From assembly GCF_052216985.1 (NCBI RefSeq), contig NZ_JBQOUY010000005.1:53073-117072 (forward strand): DNA of 64,000 nucleotides, read 5' to 3'. Shown here one piece after another: positions 1 through 7,846 of this stretch (the stretch's first letter is position 1; each line of letters starts with the position of its first letter). The notes below the pieces were generated by a model. The model saw only the letters and a list, made by a program, of their open reading frames with translations. It did not search any database and was not told the origin of the DNA. The translations under genes were made by a program, and so were the position numbers. Source of the stretch: Acidaminococcus fermentans_A (GTDB lineage Bacteria > Bacillota > Negativicutes > Acidaminococcales > Acidaminococcaceae).

Positions 1-22
1 CCGCTATATATGGACTTTTCCA

Positions 23-1297
23 CTATGCACACCGTCCCCAATATTGTATCAATCCCAAGCATCTTTGCTCCAAGAAAGATAATCCAGCCAGTTCATCCTG
101 GAAGCTTTCCAGTTTTTTCCGGTAATCCGCTGTCATGAGGATTTCTTTGGTATTTCGGTTTCTCCGATATTTTTTGGAATCGGGAACGCCAACAATCGAT
201 TCATATTTCTTTTTCAGGTCATCCAGGAAAAGGGGATCGATCACCTTATGGATATTTTCAACGCTGGTATAATGCATGCCCCCGCTGCGCCGGGTCTCCG
301 GGTTCAATGTACTTTCAAAAACAGCTCCAAAGATGGTGGGAGAAATCCGGCTCCAGTCAAATCCCTTGCTCATATCGTCCACAATAATATGGTACGTTTC
401 CTCACTGATGGGCGGAACTTCCACTTTTTTATCCGGTCCCGTTCCTTCCCGGAAAAGACCTCCGTTTACATACGGGAATGCTTTTAATTTGGCTTCCAGG
501 AAACGGTCCCGCTGTTCGACCGGCTGATCCAAAACTTCAAAGAGTTTCTTCAATGCCTCCCTGGCATTTTCTGGCTTCCAAGATTCCAGGTAATGACAAA
601 ATTGCTCTGGTTCTTCGAAAAGGCCGGAATCTTCAGCATAGAGGCAAAAAACGATCCGGACACAGACTACATTGATATCATGGTAATCTTTTGCAGAAAG
701 CTCACCAAATTGGGCATAGGTGGTATAAAAAGCATCATATAGTTTACCTACCAGTGATCCTGCCTGGACAGAAACTTCCACTTCGTTGTGGTATTCCGGT
801 TTTTTCCCTTTATCCGCAAGGAAATCCAGGGTTTCCAGGTGTTTGGGCAAGTCCTTTAACTCTAATTTAATCACTTGTGCCTTACGGTCTTTTTCCGGCA
901 GGCTCATATCGTAAATCCAGAACTCATGGAAATTACAGGCAATAATGTACTTTGCCCGCTCATCGCTGCCCATAGTCTGATCGTACTCAGCAGCTTGTTC
1001 ATAAACGGACTGGTAGCGGATATTACGTCGTGTATACGGTTGGTCCAAAGGTACTTTAGTATTTTTTTGTTCAATGATTACTTTTGCAGAAGGGATATAC
1101 GCATCAAGATAAAGAGCATTGCCCTTGGCATCGTGTTTGACGGTCTTTTCAAATTGAATGTACTGGGGATCAGTAATACCATAGATTTCACGCAATAAAT
1201 CCAGCCAGAAAGGGGCGGTTTGTCCATCCTCTTTATATTCCCCTCTCCAACGCCCTGCAAATTCCTGGGCTGCTTTTTTCTTTTCTTTGATATTCAT
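23..1297 (-). pseudogene. MmeI-like type II restriction-modification enzyme, 3'-truncated
   Basis: The encoded 424 residues match the N-terminal nuclease and spacer part of single-chain restriction-methylation enzymes of the MmeI (type IIG/IIL) group. A nuclease-type motif is visible near residues 70-85 (LDAY...IIEQK, the D...ExK pattern). The spacer continues to GLSFLE near residue 410. The family should there read FLDPACGSG, the AdoMet-binding motif I, but the sequence instead gives QRCLG and stops 13 codons later, so the methyltransferase and target-recognition domains are missing. Homology appears to end near position 70. The start chosen is ATG at 1297, preceded by a G-rich ribosome site; a TATAAT lies at 1325-1330. 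Without its methyltransferase the protein cannot work as a normal enzyme of this class. The cause (insertion, deletion or rearrangement) lies at or beyond the window edge. Confidence 0.75.
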
Positions 1298-1559
1298 GTG
1301 CTGCCCCCCTTTTTTCATGAAAATATTATATCATGGAAATCCTGCCGCAAAAACAACGTACCAAATTCGATTTGAGTCAGCTAAGGTGCTTCTCAAAGGC
1401 TCTTGATATCCTGAAGTAAATTTTTTCTTTTCCCGACGGATAGGGAATCTGCACGTCTATACAGGTATCCACCCAGCAAAATAAGCAAAAAACCAGCATC
1501 CCGGTCAATTCAGACTGTTGGTTGCTAGAATGAAAATCGAGTCAGCATCAGTCCCGGAG
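1298..1559. other. Intergenic region, nothing recognised
   Basis: About 260 bases between the restriction-gene start and the possible small phage frames. Apart from the TATAAT at 1325-1330 on the minus strand I see no gene, repeat or structured RNA. Confidence 0.4.
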
Positions 1560-1688
1560 TCAGCAGGACCGATGATGGATATCCTTGGACTTCCCCTGCT
1601 GCAGGGAAACCAGGAATCGGGTAAAACAGTCGTTGTAGAAACGGAAGTCTGCAAACACAGGACTAGTGTGCTTTTCTGCAGATTTCAT
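1560..1688 (-). CDS. Possible small phage-type protein, 42 aa
   Basis: A 42-codon frame starting MKSAEKHTSP and rich in aromatic residues (FADFRFYNDCF). Its ATG overlaps the TGA of the 23-codon frame 1685-1756, which itself begins 6 bases after the sigma-like gene stop and has GGAG in front. This tight coupling is the only support for coding; no homology is recognised. It would be the last member of the short prophage-remnant operon. Confidence 0.3.
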   Translation of the reverse strand: MKSAEKHTSPVFADFRFYNDCFTRFLVSLQQGKSKDIHHRSC

Positions 1689-1756
1689 CCGTTGTTCCGC
1701 TCGTATACTGCCGTGGAATCCGTAGGATCCCGACAGCGATTAAGGTTCCCAGCCAT
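1685..1756 (-). CDS. Possible 23-aa coupled peptide
   Basis: Starts MAGNLNRC just downstream of the sigma-like gene with a GGAGTAAATCTT-ATG translation signal and ends in an ATGA overlap with the next small frame. The arrangement is typical of phage operons, but the product is too short to identify, and it may simply be a translational relay. Confidence 0.25.
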   Translation of the reverse strand: MAGNLNRCRDPTDSTAVYERNNG

Positions 1757-1761
1757 AAGAT

Positions 1762-2139
1762 TTACTCCTCCAGTCCCTTCCTCACCTTGTCCAGGGCCCT
1801 TTTATAGCGTCCATAAAGCGTTGACACTGGACTCCGGAAGGCCTTTCCCAGGGATTTCCAGGGGGTCCGCTGGCCGGCAGCAAGATAGACGAGCCGCTGT
1901 TCGGCGGGGGTAAGGCATTGGAGCGCGTCCTGTAGTTCCCTCCGTTGTAGCCGCAAGGTAAAGTCTTCCGTGTAACATGGTTCCTGAGTCTGGTCATAGA
2001 GTTTCTCCTTCAGCCGGAACCGGAAGCTGTTTTCCACATACTCTTTTTTCACGTAAGCGGGTTGACCGATGAGATTGGTCACTTCCACGTAATCCAGTTT
2101 AGCTTCTCCAGAAGCCTGTTTCTTTTCTTCCACCACCAT
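1762..2139 (-). CDS. Sigma-70 region 4-like phage regulator
   Basis: 125 residues. The C-terminal half (residues about 75-125) has the helix-turn-helix of sigma region 4: LTPAEQRLVYLAAG, then a recognition helix around SPVSTLYGRYKRALDKVRKGL. No region 2 is present, so it is not a full sigma factor. Small proteins of this type (ArpU/late-gene regulators) occur at the end of early operons in phages of Bacillota and switch on late genes. It lies in the same direction as the replication-protein remnant and the XRE gene, consistent with a decayed prophage early operon. Specific target unknown. Confidence 0.6.
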   Translation of the reverse strand: MVVEEKKQASGEAKLDYVEVTNLIGQPAYVKKEYVENSFRFRLKEKLYDQTQEPCYTEDFTLRLQRRELQDALQCLTPAEQRLVYLAAGQRTPWKSLGKAFRSPVSTLYGRYKRALDKVRKGLEE

Positions 2140-2298
2140 GTCTCCTTTCCAAAGACCCTGGCAGCCAGATGGCTGTCAGGATTTTTTTCTTTTTGATCAC
2201 TTTTTCTTTTCTTACTCTATCCTAACCTAAACTAACCTGTGGCTTCCGTTGGTATGCCCGCTGGTATGTCAAAACCTGCAGAGCCAGGCTGGATGGGC

Positions 2299-2799
2299 TT
2301 ATCCCTCCTCCTTTCCAAAATCTTTTCCGGCTGCCTGGCTGTCATCGGGCTGCCAATTGTCATCCGGTCCGTCATACCACAGGGCTTCCCCCTGGCTGTC
2401 ATCCAGGCTGTCCCAGGGGATGCCAGGCTGGCTGTCAAGGCGGCTGCCCGGATGGCTGACATAAGATTTACAATTATCCAGGACAGCGTAGCTTCTATCA
2501 CGTAGAACTGTAATGTAGCGTTTCTCCTGGTGGATACTCGGGGTGTACCGATCTTTGCGGATCCAGTTGTGCTGCCCCCAGTGGGTGATGCAGAGGACTC
2601 CGCTGATGAAGGGGTTCACAAAGCCGGATCGTTTCAGCTCTTCCAGAGATTCCCTCTGACATCCGCCGAGCCTCACGATGCCCAATTGGTCATACGGCGG
2701 CAGGCCATAAGAAAAGCACTCCTTTCTCTTTCGCAATATTCTGTCTATAAGAAAAGCCAGGACCCATGGAAGAGACCCTGGCTCCGGGACAGCATTCAC
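2299..2799 (-). pseudogene. Phage replication-protein remnant
   Basis: Residues about 40-95 (LGGCQRESLEELKRSGFV, then VLCITHWGQHNWIRKDRY) match the N-terminal domain of phage replication/DnaD-like proteins, in which a LGG..EDLEELI segment is followed by a H..HN.I..DR motif. The first 40 residues do not fit, and the expected N-terminal helix region is absent, so the 5' end looks rearranged. The 3' part is a low-complexity, Gly/Asp/Ser-rich linker in which short GGCTGTCATC-like units recur between 2330 and 2470. No helicase-loader domain follows. Best read as a broken phage gene; the true start is uncertain. Confidence 0.45.
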
Positions 2800-2843
2800 C
2801 GGTTGTCCCTGTCGTTTTTTCTCGCTTCCCTCCTTTGCTTTCC

Positions 2844-3062
2844 TTAGGGCAGAATGTCCATCATTTCTTCAATGGGCAGATTGGTCACTTTGCTGATTTC
2901 TTGCAGAGTCCTGATGGATGGCATGTACTTGGGGTTCTGTTCCCTGGTGGCTTTCTTCATACGGGGCAGGGTACGGACGGAAATCCCCGTATCTTCTGAC
3001 AGCTGTTTCATGGTGATCTCGTGGAATGTGAGCCAGAAGAAAAGTGATTGAAATACAGGCAT
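2844..3062 (-). CDS. XRE-family helix-turn-helix regulator
   Basis: 72 residues from the ATG at 3062, which lies 9 bases after GGAG; the ATG at 3071 directly abuts the GGAG and is less likely. The segment FHEITMKQLSEDTGISVRTLPRMKKATREQN is a Cro/C1-type helix-turn-helix, followed by MPSIRTLQEISKVTNLPIEEMM, the usual last helices. It is preceded by a good promoter (3104-3131). The gene is divergent from the truncated amidase and heads the prophage-remnant genes, so it probably was the phage or element regulator. DNA target unknown; the palindrome at 3138-3151 is a candidate operator. Confidence 0.65.
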   Translation of the reverse strand: MPVFQSLFFWLTFHEITMKQLSEDTGISVRTLPRMKKATREQNPKYMPSIRTLQEISKVTNLPIEEMMDILP

Positions 3063-3103
3063 CTGCAGCATCTCCTTTAAATAAGGTTTTAGTTATAGTT
3101 CTT

Positions 3104-3131
3104 ATTATACTTATGCAGAAATATCTGTAAA
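3104..3131 (-). promoter_or_regulatory. Promoter of the XRE gene
   Basis: On the minus strand TTTACA (3126-3131) and TATAAT (3104-3109) are separated by 16 bases, about 42 bases upstream of the chosen start codon. Confidence 0.6.
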
Positions 3132-3137
3132 TACTTT

Positions 3138-3151
3138 GGACACATGTGTCC
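3138..3151. promoter_or_regulatory. Perfect 14-bp palindrome, possible operator
   Basis: GGACACATGTGTCC lies seven bases upstream of the -35 of the XRE promoter, in the gap between the divergent XRE and amidase genes. This is a plausible repressor site, but only one copy was seen. Confidence 0.35.
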
Positions 3152-3318
3152 GCTCCGCCCGAAAAGATGCGCCGGAAAACAGTTTGAAGTGTAAACCCTG
3201 TAAGATACAGGGAGTGTATCGTCCATGTGGTGGCAGGGGGACTGGCTCGGCTCCGTTCGAAAAAAAACTCGAAAAAATCTCCCTTCCCGTCTCTTATCCA
3301 GTGTAAGGAGGCGACGAT

Positions 3319-3693
3319 ATGGAAGAAATCAGACGGCAGGACCTTCTGGACCTGGCCTCCAGGGCCTGGGGGCGCATCCGGAAGATCTATCTCCACTGGA
3401 CGGCAGGAGGGTACGACCAGCTCTTCCCGGACTATCACCTGTTGGTCCGGGGGAACGGGAGCCTGGTCACCAGCACCCGGGACTGGACGGAAACCCTCCC
3501 CCACACCTGGAACCGGAATACCGGCAGCCTGGGCATCGCCTTGTGCTGTGCCAAAGATGCCGTGCTCTATGCCGACGGCACCTTCGACCTGGGGGATCAT
3601 CCCCCCTTGCGGGCCTGTCAGAAGTCAGACTTCAGATTGTTGGCGATGAACAGGACAAGACCTGCTGCTAAACCGTACAGAGCTGACGTCTGA
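3319..3693 (+). pseudogene. N-acetylmuramoyl-L-alanine amidase, truncated
   Basis: Starts at an ATG with AAGGAGG in front. Residues about 20-95 follow the amidase family found in phage endolysins: IYLHWTAGGYDQLFPDYH (zinc-ligand histidine in HWTAG), HTWNRNTGSLGIALCC, then DLGDHPPL. The family continues with a helix that carries the remaining half of the fold; here the sequence runs instead into GTCAGAAGTCAGAC repeat DNA and the reading ends 27 residues later. The protein therefore has about half the normal domain and probably no activity. It is the lysis relic of the prophage. Confidence 0.65.
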
Positions 3694-3730
3694 CGGCTCA
3701 AGGCCCCTTTGGGGCCGTGTCTGACTTCTT
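3615..3730. repeat. GTC-repeat element inside the amidase 3' end
   Basis: Left array GTCAGAAGTCAGAC (from 3617) and inverted right arrays around GCTGACGTCTGACGG (3682) and GTGTCTGACTTC (3718) flank about 50 bases. The layout resembles the larger elements at 22952, 24826 and 36112. It begins exactly where amidase homology ends. A GGCCCC-TTT-GGGGCC hairpin (3702-3716), followed after a few bases by a T run, is embedded in the right part. Confidence 0.45.
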
Positions 3731-3735
3731 TTTAT
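3697..3735 (+). terminator. Terminator-like hairpin
   Basis: Stem AAGGCCCC / GGGGCCGT with a three-base loop, then a T-rich tract at 3727-3734. It would end transcripts of the amidase remnant. Confidence 0.5.
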
Positions 3736-3812
3736 ACCGTCTCAAGGCCCTCTTCTTTTCTCCCCCGCCCCCTTACACTCTCTGACCTGAATCATCTTGC
3801 AAACAGTTGACT

Positions 3813-3962
3813 ATGGACGACCTGACCCTGCTGGCCAGCCAGGCTGCTCAGTACGGCTTCCCCATGGTCATCTCCTGGTACCTGTTGGTATGCATGGAAG
3901 AGAAACTGGAGAACCTGACCCAGAGCATCGAACGGCTGCGCATGGCAGTGAAGATGGAATAG
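3813..3962 (+). CDS. YvrJ-family small protein
   Basis: 49 residues, MDDLTLLASQAAQYGFPMVI then a short hydrophobic helix and SWYLLVCMEEKLENLTQSIERL. This matches the YvrJ family: an N-terminal helix, the GFP motif, one membrane segment (roughly residues 15-27) and an amphipathic C-terminal helix around a KLE..T.SI signature. These proteins are found next to phage lysis or bacteriocin genes and are thought to be holin-like or accessory, although the function is not established. No good ribosome site is visible ahead of the ATG. It sits just after the truncated amidase, the usual place for a lysis-cassette member, and appears intact. Confidence 0.65.
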   Translation: MDDLTLLASQAAQYGFPMVISWYLLVCMEEKLENLTQSIERLRMAVKME

Positions 3963-3969
3963 AGAAAAA

Positions 3970-4012
3970 GGGGTATTGCACGTGTGTGGCTTCCACATGT
4001 GCAATACCCCCT
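3970..4012. terminator. Long hairpin of the GTTGCA family
   Basis: GGGGTATTGCAC...TGTGG pairs with CCACA.GTGCAATACCCC around a short loop. It directly follows the yvrJ-like gene and is joined to a GTCATACG repeat, as at 60134-60199. Confidence 0.6.
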
Positions 4013-4030
4013 TCGTCATACGTCATACGC
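4012..4030 (+). repeat. GTCATACG repeat, partial GTC element
   Basis: Two copies of GTCATACG directly after the hairpin. The same hairpin-CTTCGTCAT-GTCATACGTCATACGC join occurs at 60160-60199, so this looks like the left end of the same element type without a right end. Confidence 0.45.
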
Positions 4031-4077
4031 TTATGGATAGAACCTGAAAACAATATTTCTTGTATAAATTTCAGTAC

Positions 4078-4142
4078 AAAAAACAGATCTATAGAAGTTG
4101 CCAGTCACTACCTGTTGCTGTCCTTCTATAGATCTGTTTTTT
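4078..4142. terminator. Bidirectional terminator, 20-bp perfect stem
   Basis: AAAAAACAGATCTATAGAAG (4078-4097) and its exact complement (4123-4142) enclose a 25-base loop. The A and T tails on both sides let it end transcription from either strand. The exporter stop codon overlaps its last base. Confidence 0.8.
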
Positions 4143-6016
4143 CATTCCAACTCAAACGCACCCGTATACAGCTGCCAGTACATCCCTTTTTGGGCCAGGA
4201 GCTGCTGGTGGGTGCCTCTTTCTTTGATTTTCCCGTGGTCCAGCACCAGGATCTGGTCCGCGTTCCGCACTGTGGACAGCCGGTGGGCGATGACGAACAC
4301 CGTCCTGCCTTCCATCAGGGCATCCATCCCCCGCTGGACGATCTGCTCCGTCCGGGTGTCGATGCTGGAGGTAGCCTCGTCCAAAATCATCACCGGGGGA
4401 TCCGCCACCGCCGCTCGGGCAATGGCCAGCAGCTGGCACTGGCCCTGGCTGAGCCCGGCCCCGGCGCCCTTCAAAACCGTCCGGTACCCCTGGGGCAGGT
4501 GCCGGATGAAGTCATCGGCCCCGGCCAGTTTGGCCGCTGCCACACATTCTTCATCGGTGGCCTCCAGCCGTCCGTACCGGATATTTTCCAGCACTGTGGC
4601 GGTAAACAGCACCGTATCCTGGAGCACCATCCCCAGGGAACGGCGAAGGGCCCCCTTCCGGATCTGTTTCAGGGGGATTCCGTCGTAGGTTATGGTCCCG
4701 GAGGAAAAATCATAGAACCGGGTCAGCAGGTTGGTGATGGTGGTCTTCCCGGCTCCCGTGGCCCCCACCAGGGCGATTTTCTGTCCCGGCAGGGCGTCCA
4801 GGGAAATGTCCTGGAGGATGGGCTTGCCCTTTTTATAGCCGAAAGAGACATGGCGGAAATGGACTTCCCCGGTAAGGGGCCGCCGTTCCTCCCGGCCCTT
4901 CCCTTGGAGGATCACCCAGGCCCAGTGCCGGACTCCGGCGCCTCCTTCTACTGGCCGCAGTTCCACGGTGCCCCGGTCCTCTTCCGGTTCCTCTTCCAGC
5001 AGTCCGAAGATCCGCTCCGCCCCGGCCATGCCCATGACTATGGCGTTGATCTGGGGAGAGATCATCTGGATGTTGGCGGCGAACTGCCGGCTCATGCCCA
5101 AAAAGGGCACCATCACCGCCAGGCTGAAGGGCAGCTCGGACAGGGACAGGTTGGGCACCTGCCGTTCCAGGAACAGTCCCCCGCAGGCCGCCACGATGAT
5201 GTAGATCAGATAGCTTACATTGTTCAGGATGGGCATCAGGATGTTGGAATACCGGTTGGCCTGGTACGACGCCTCATACAGGGCCTGGTTCACCTGGTCG
5301 AACGCCCCCCGGGTGGCTTTTTCGTGGTTGAACACCCGGATCACCTTGCTCCCGGTGATGCTCTCTTCCATGAACCCTTCGCAGGCCCCCAGGGTGTGCT
5401 GCTGTTCCATGAAATACCGGGCGCTGCGGCCTCCCACCTTCCGAGTGATGGCCACGGACCAGAAGGAGCCGCCTACCACCACAAGGCTCATCCAAAGGCT
5501 GTAATACAGCATAATGGCCAAAAGCACCGTCAGAGTCACGGCGGTGACGCACAGCTGGGGAAAGGCCTGGGAAATCAGCTGCCGCAGGGCATCCACGTCG
5601 TTGGTGTAATAGCTCATCAGATCCCCCCGCTGATGCCGGTCGAAATACCCCAGAGGCAGGGATTCCATATGGCTGAACAGCTTTTCCCGGATCTTGGCCA
5701 GGCAGCCCTGGTTGAACACCGCCAGCAGCTGGTTGTAGACCACATTGGCCGCCAGGGACACCAGGTACAGCAGGGCCAGTATCCGCACATACCCGTAGAT
5801 TTCCGGCCGGACCGCGGGCCAGGACAGGTTCCGGGTCCAGGCGTCTTCCAGCACCGCTACCACCTTCTGCATGAATACCGCCGGCAGGGCCAGGATCCCT
5901 GCATTGAGGAAGATCAGCCCCAGGATGGCCGGCAGCAGTCGGGGATAGAACCCCCACAGGGCCTTGAAGGACCGCCAGGCCATTTTCCGGCTGAGGATCT
6001 TTTTCTTATGCCCCAT
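4142..6016 (-). CDS. ABC exporter half-transporter, subunit with consensus Walker B
   Basis: 624 residues. The N-terminal half has six membrane segments of the type IV ABC exporter fold (first near residues 25-50). The ATPase domain starts near residue 375: Walker A GATGAGKTT, signature LSQGQ, Walker B VMILDEATSSID with the catalytic Glu, and a H-loop in VIAHRLST. The signature is LSQGQ, not LSGGQ. That fits a heterodimer in which this signature faces the non-hydrolytic site of the partner. It overlaps the partner gene by 11 bases, so the two are translationally coupled. The likely role is export of drugs or lipids (MdlB/BmrD-like), but the substrate cannot be read from sequence. Confidence 0.85.
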   Translation of the reverse strand: MGHKKKILSRKMAWRSFKALWGFYPRLLPAILGLIFLNAGILALPAVFMQKVVAVLEDAWTRNLSWPAVRPEIYGYVRILALLYLVSLAANVVYNQLLAVFNQGCLAKIREKLFSHMESLPLGYFDRHQRGDLMSYYTNDVDALRQLISQAFPQLCVTAVTLTVLLAIMLYYSLWMSLVVVGGSFWSVAITRKVGGRSARYFMEQQHTLGACEGFMEESITGSKVIRVFNHEKATRGAFDQVNQALYEASYQANRYSNILMPILNNVSYLIYIIVAACGGLFLERQVPNLSLSELPFSLAVMVPFLGMSRQFAANIQMISPQINAIVMGMAGAERIFGLLEEEPEEDRGTVELRPVEGGAGVRHWAWVILQGKGREERRPLTGEVHFRHVSFGYKKGKPILQDISLDALPGQKIALVGATGAGKTTITNLLTRFYDFSSGTITYDGIPLKQIRKGALRRSLGMVLQDTVLFTATVLENIRYGRLEATDEECVAAAKLAGADDFIRHLPQGYRTVLKGAGAGLSQGQCQLLAIARAAVADPPVMILDEATSSIDTRTEQIVQRGMDALMEGRTVFVIAHRLSTVRNADQILVLDHGKIKERGTHQQLLAQKGMYWQLYTGAFELE

Positions 6017-7823
6017 GGCAGCTCCCCTCCTCTCCAGTCAGGTTCTGGGACCGGGCCATTTCCTGGTAGATGGCATCGGTCCGGAGCAGCTCCTGATGGG
6101 TGCCGATCCCGTGGATCCGCCCTTTGTCCAGCACCAGGATCCGGTCCGCCCGTTCCACCGAGGAAATCCGCTGGGCGATGATGAAAGTGGTGGTGCCGGG
6201 AAGGGCAGTGGCCAGGGCCTCCCAGATGGCCCGGTCCGTCCGGGTATCCACGGCGGAGGTGCTGTCGTCCAGGATCAGGATCTTGGGCCGTTTCAAGAGG
6301 GCCCGGGCCAGGCACAGCCGCTGCTTCTGCCCCCCGGACAGATTGGTGCCCCCCTGCTGGATCCAGGTGTCATACCCTTTGGGCAGCCGGCGGATGAAGC
6401 CGTCCGCACAGGCCCAGCGACAGGCTTCTTCCAGCTCTTCCTGCCCGGCCCGGGGATCCCCCCACCGGAGATTGTCCGCCACAGTACCGGAAAACAGCAG
6501 ATTCTTCTGGAGCACCATGGCCACGCTGTCCCGGAGGACTTCCAGCCCGTACCGGCGCACATCCACGCCCCCCACCCGGACAGATCCTGCAGTCACATCG
6601 TAGAGCCGGGGGATCAGCTGGACCAGGGAGGATTTGCCGCTGCCGGTGCCCCCCACGATGCCCAGGGTCTCCCCGCTCCGGATGGAGAGGGTGATGTCCT
6701 GGAGCACCGGTTCCCCGGTACTCCCTTCATATTGGAAAGAGACGCCGTCGAACGCCACGGACCCGTCCCGGACGGTTTCCACCGGCTGCTCCGGGGAGGT
6801 GAGGGTGCTCTGTTCCTCCAGCACTTCCCGGACCCGCTGGACCGATTCTTCCGTAAAGGTGAGCATCACCAGGATCATGGATACCATCATCAGGGACCCC
6901 AGGATCTGGAAGCTGTAGGTGAGCAGGGTGGAAAACTGCCCGATATCCAGCAGCTGCCCCCGACTGGTGACGATGAGCCGAGAGCCCTGGGTCAAAAGGA
7001 AGATCATGACCCCGTAGATGCAGATCTGCATCAGAGGGTTGTTCAGGGCCACATACCGCTCCCCTTTGGTGAAGAGGGCCTGGACCTTCCGGGCCGTGGC
7101 GTTGAATTTTTCCTTTTCCGTTTCTTCCCGGACGAAGGATTTCACCACCCGGATTCCCTTGATGTTTTCTTCCACCTTGTCATTCAGGGCATCGTACTGG
7201 GGGAAGCCCTTCCGGAACTGGGCCACGGACAGCACAGCGATTTTATACAGGCCCCAGCCCAGCACGGGGATCACCACCAAAAAGCACAGGGCCATCCGTC
7301 CTCCCATGTACCAGGCCATGAAAAAGGAGGCCAGCAGGTTGAAAGGCGCCCGGAAGGCGGTGCGCACCAGCATCATAAAGGCCATCTGGATATTCTGGAT
7401 GTCCGTGGTGAGCCGGGTCACCAGGGAAGCGGAAGAGAACCGGTCGATGTTGCCAAAGGAAAACTGCTGGATCTGGCTGAACACATCCTGTCGCAGGTTC
7501 CGGGCAAAGCCGCAGGACGCCCGGGCACAGGTGATGCCTGCCCAGTAGCCGCAGAAAAGGGCGCAGAGGGCCATCAGGAACAGGATCCCGCTGAAGTGGA
7601 GGATCCGGTCCAGGCCGCAGCCTGCCTTGACCTCGTTGATCAGCAGGGCGATCTCATAGGGGATCAGAGCCTCGAACACCACTTCCCCCATCACCGTGAT
7701 GGGGGTCAGGAGGGCATCTTTTTTGAATTCCCGGAGGGAGCGGAACAGCAGGCTCCAGGATTCCCGCCGAGTCCCCCCGCCTGCTGTTCCAGCACCGTTC
7801 CGCATTTTTTCCATAGCGATCAC
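6006..7823 (-). CDS. ABC exporter half-transporter, subunit with degenerate Walker B
   Basis: 605 residues, with membrane domain (residues about 40-330) then ATPase domain: Walker A GGTGSGKSS, signature LSGGQ, and Walker B ILILDDSTSAVD, where the catalytic Glu is replaced by Asp. Heterodimeric exporters such as TM287/288 and BmrCD have one such degenerate site; here it pairs with the LSQGQ of the neighbour, while its own normal LSGGQ serves the active site. First gene of the pair, with no clear promoter seen between it and comF 23 bases upstream, so it may be cotranscribed with comF. MdlA/BmrC-like; substrate unknown. Confidence 0.85.
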   Translation of the reverse strand: MIAMEKMRNGAGTAGGGTRRESWSLLFRSLREFKKDALLTPITVMGEVVFEALIPYEIALLINEVKAGCGLDRILHFSGILFLMALCALFCGYWAGITCARASCGFARNLRQDVFSQIQQFSFGNIDRFSSASLVTRLTTDIQNIQMAFMMLVRTAFRAPFNLLASFFMAWYMGGRMALCFLVVIPVLGWGLYKIAVLSVAQFRKGFPQYDALNDKVEENIKGIRVVKSFVREETEKEKFNATARKVQALFTKGERYVALNNPLMQICIYGVMIFLLTQGSRLIVTSRGQLLDIGQFSTLLTYSFQILGSLMMVSMILVMLTFTEESVQRVREVLEEQSTLTSPEQPVETVRDGSVAFDGVSFQYEGSTGEPVLQDITLSIRSGETLGIVGGTGSGKSSLVQLIPRLYDVTAGSVRVGGVDVRRYGLEVLRDSVAMVLQKNLLFSGTVADNLRWGDPRAGQEELEEACRWACADGFIRRLPKGYDTWIQQGGTNLSGGQKQRLCLARALLKRPKILILDDSTSAVDTRTDRAIWEALATALPGTTTFIIAQRISSVERADRILVLDKGRIHGIGTHQELLRTDAIYQEMARSQNLTGEEGSCHGA

Positions 7824-7846
7824 CTATTTCGTTTTCCAACTGCCGC

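Noticed and set aside
3797..6181. Long open frame on the plus strand opposite the ABC exporter gene
   Set aside because: It is antisense to two well supported ABC genes, rich in Pro/Gly/His as expected of a G/C-rich shadow frame, and has no domain.
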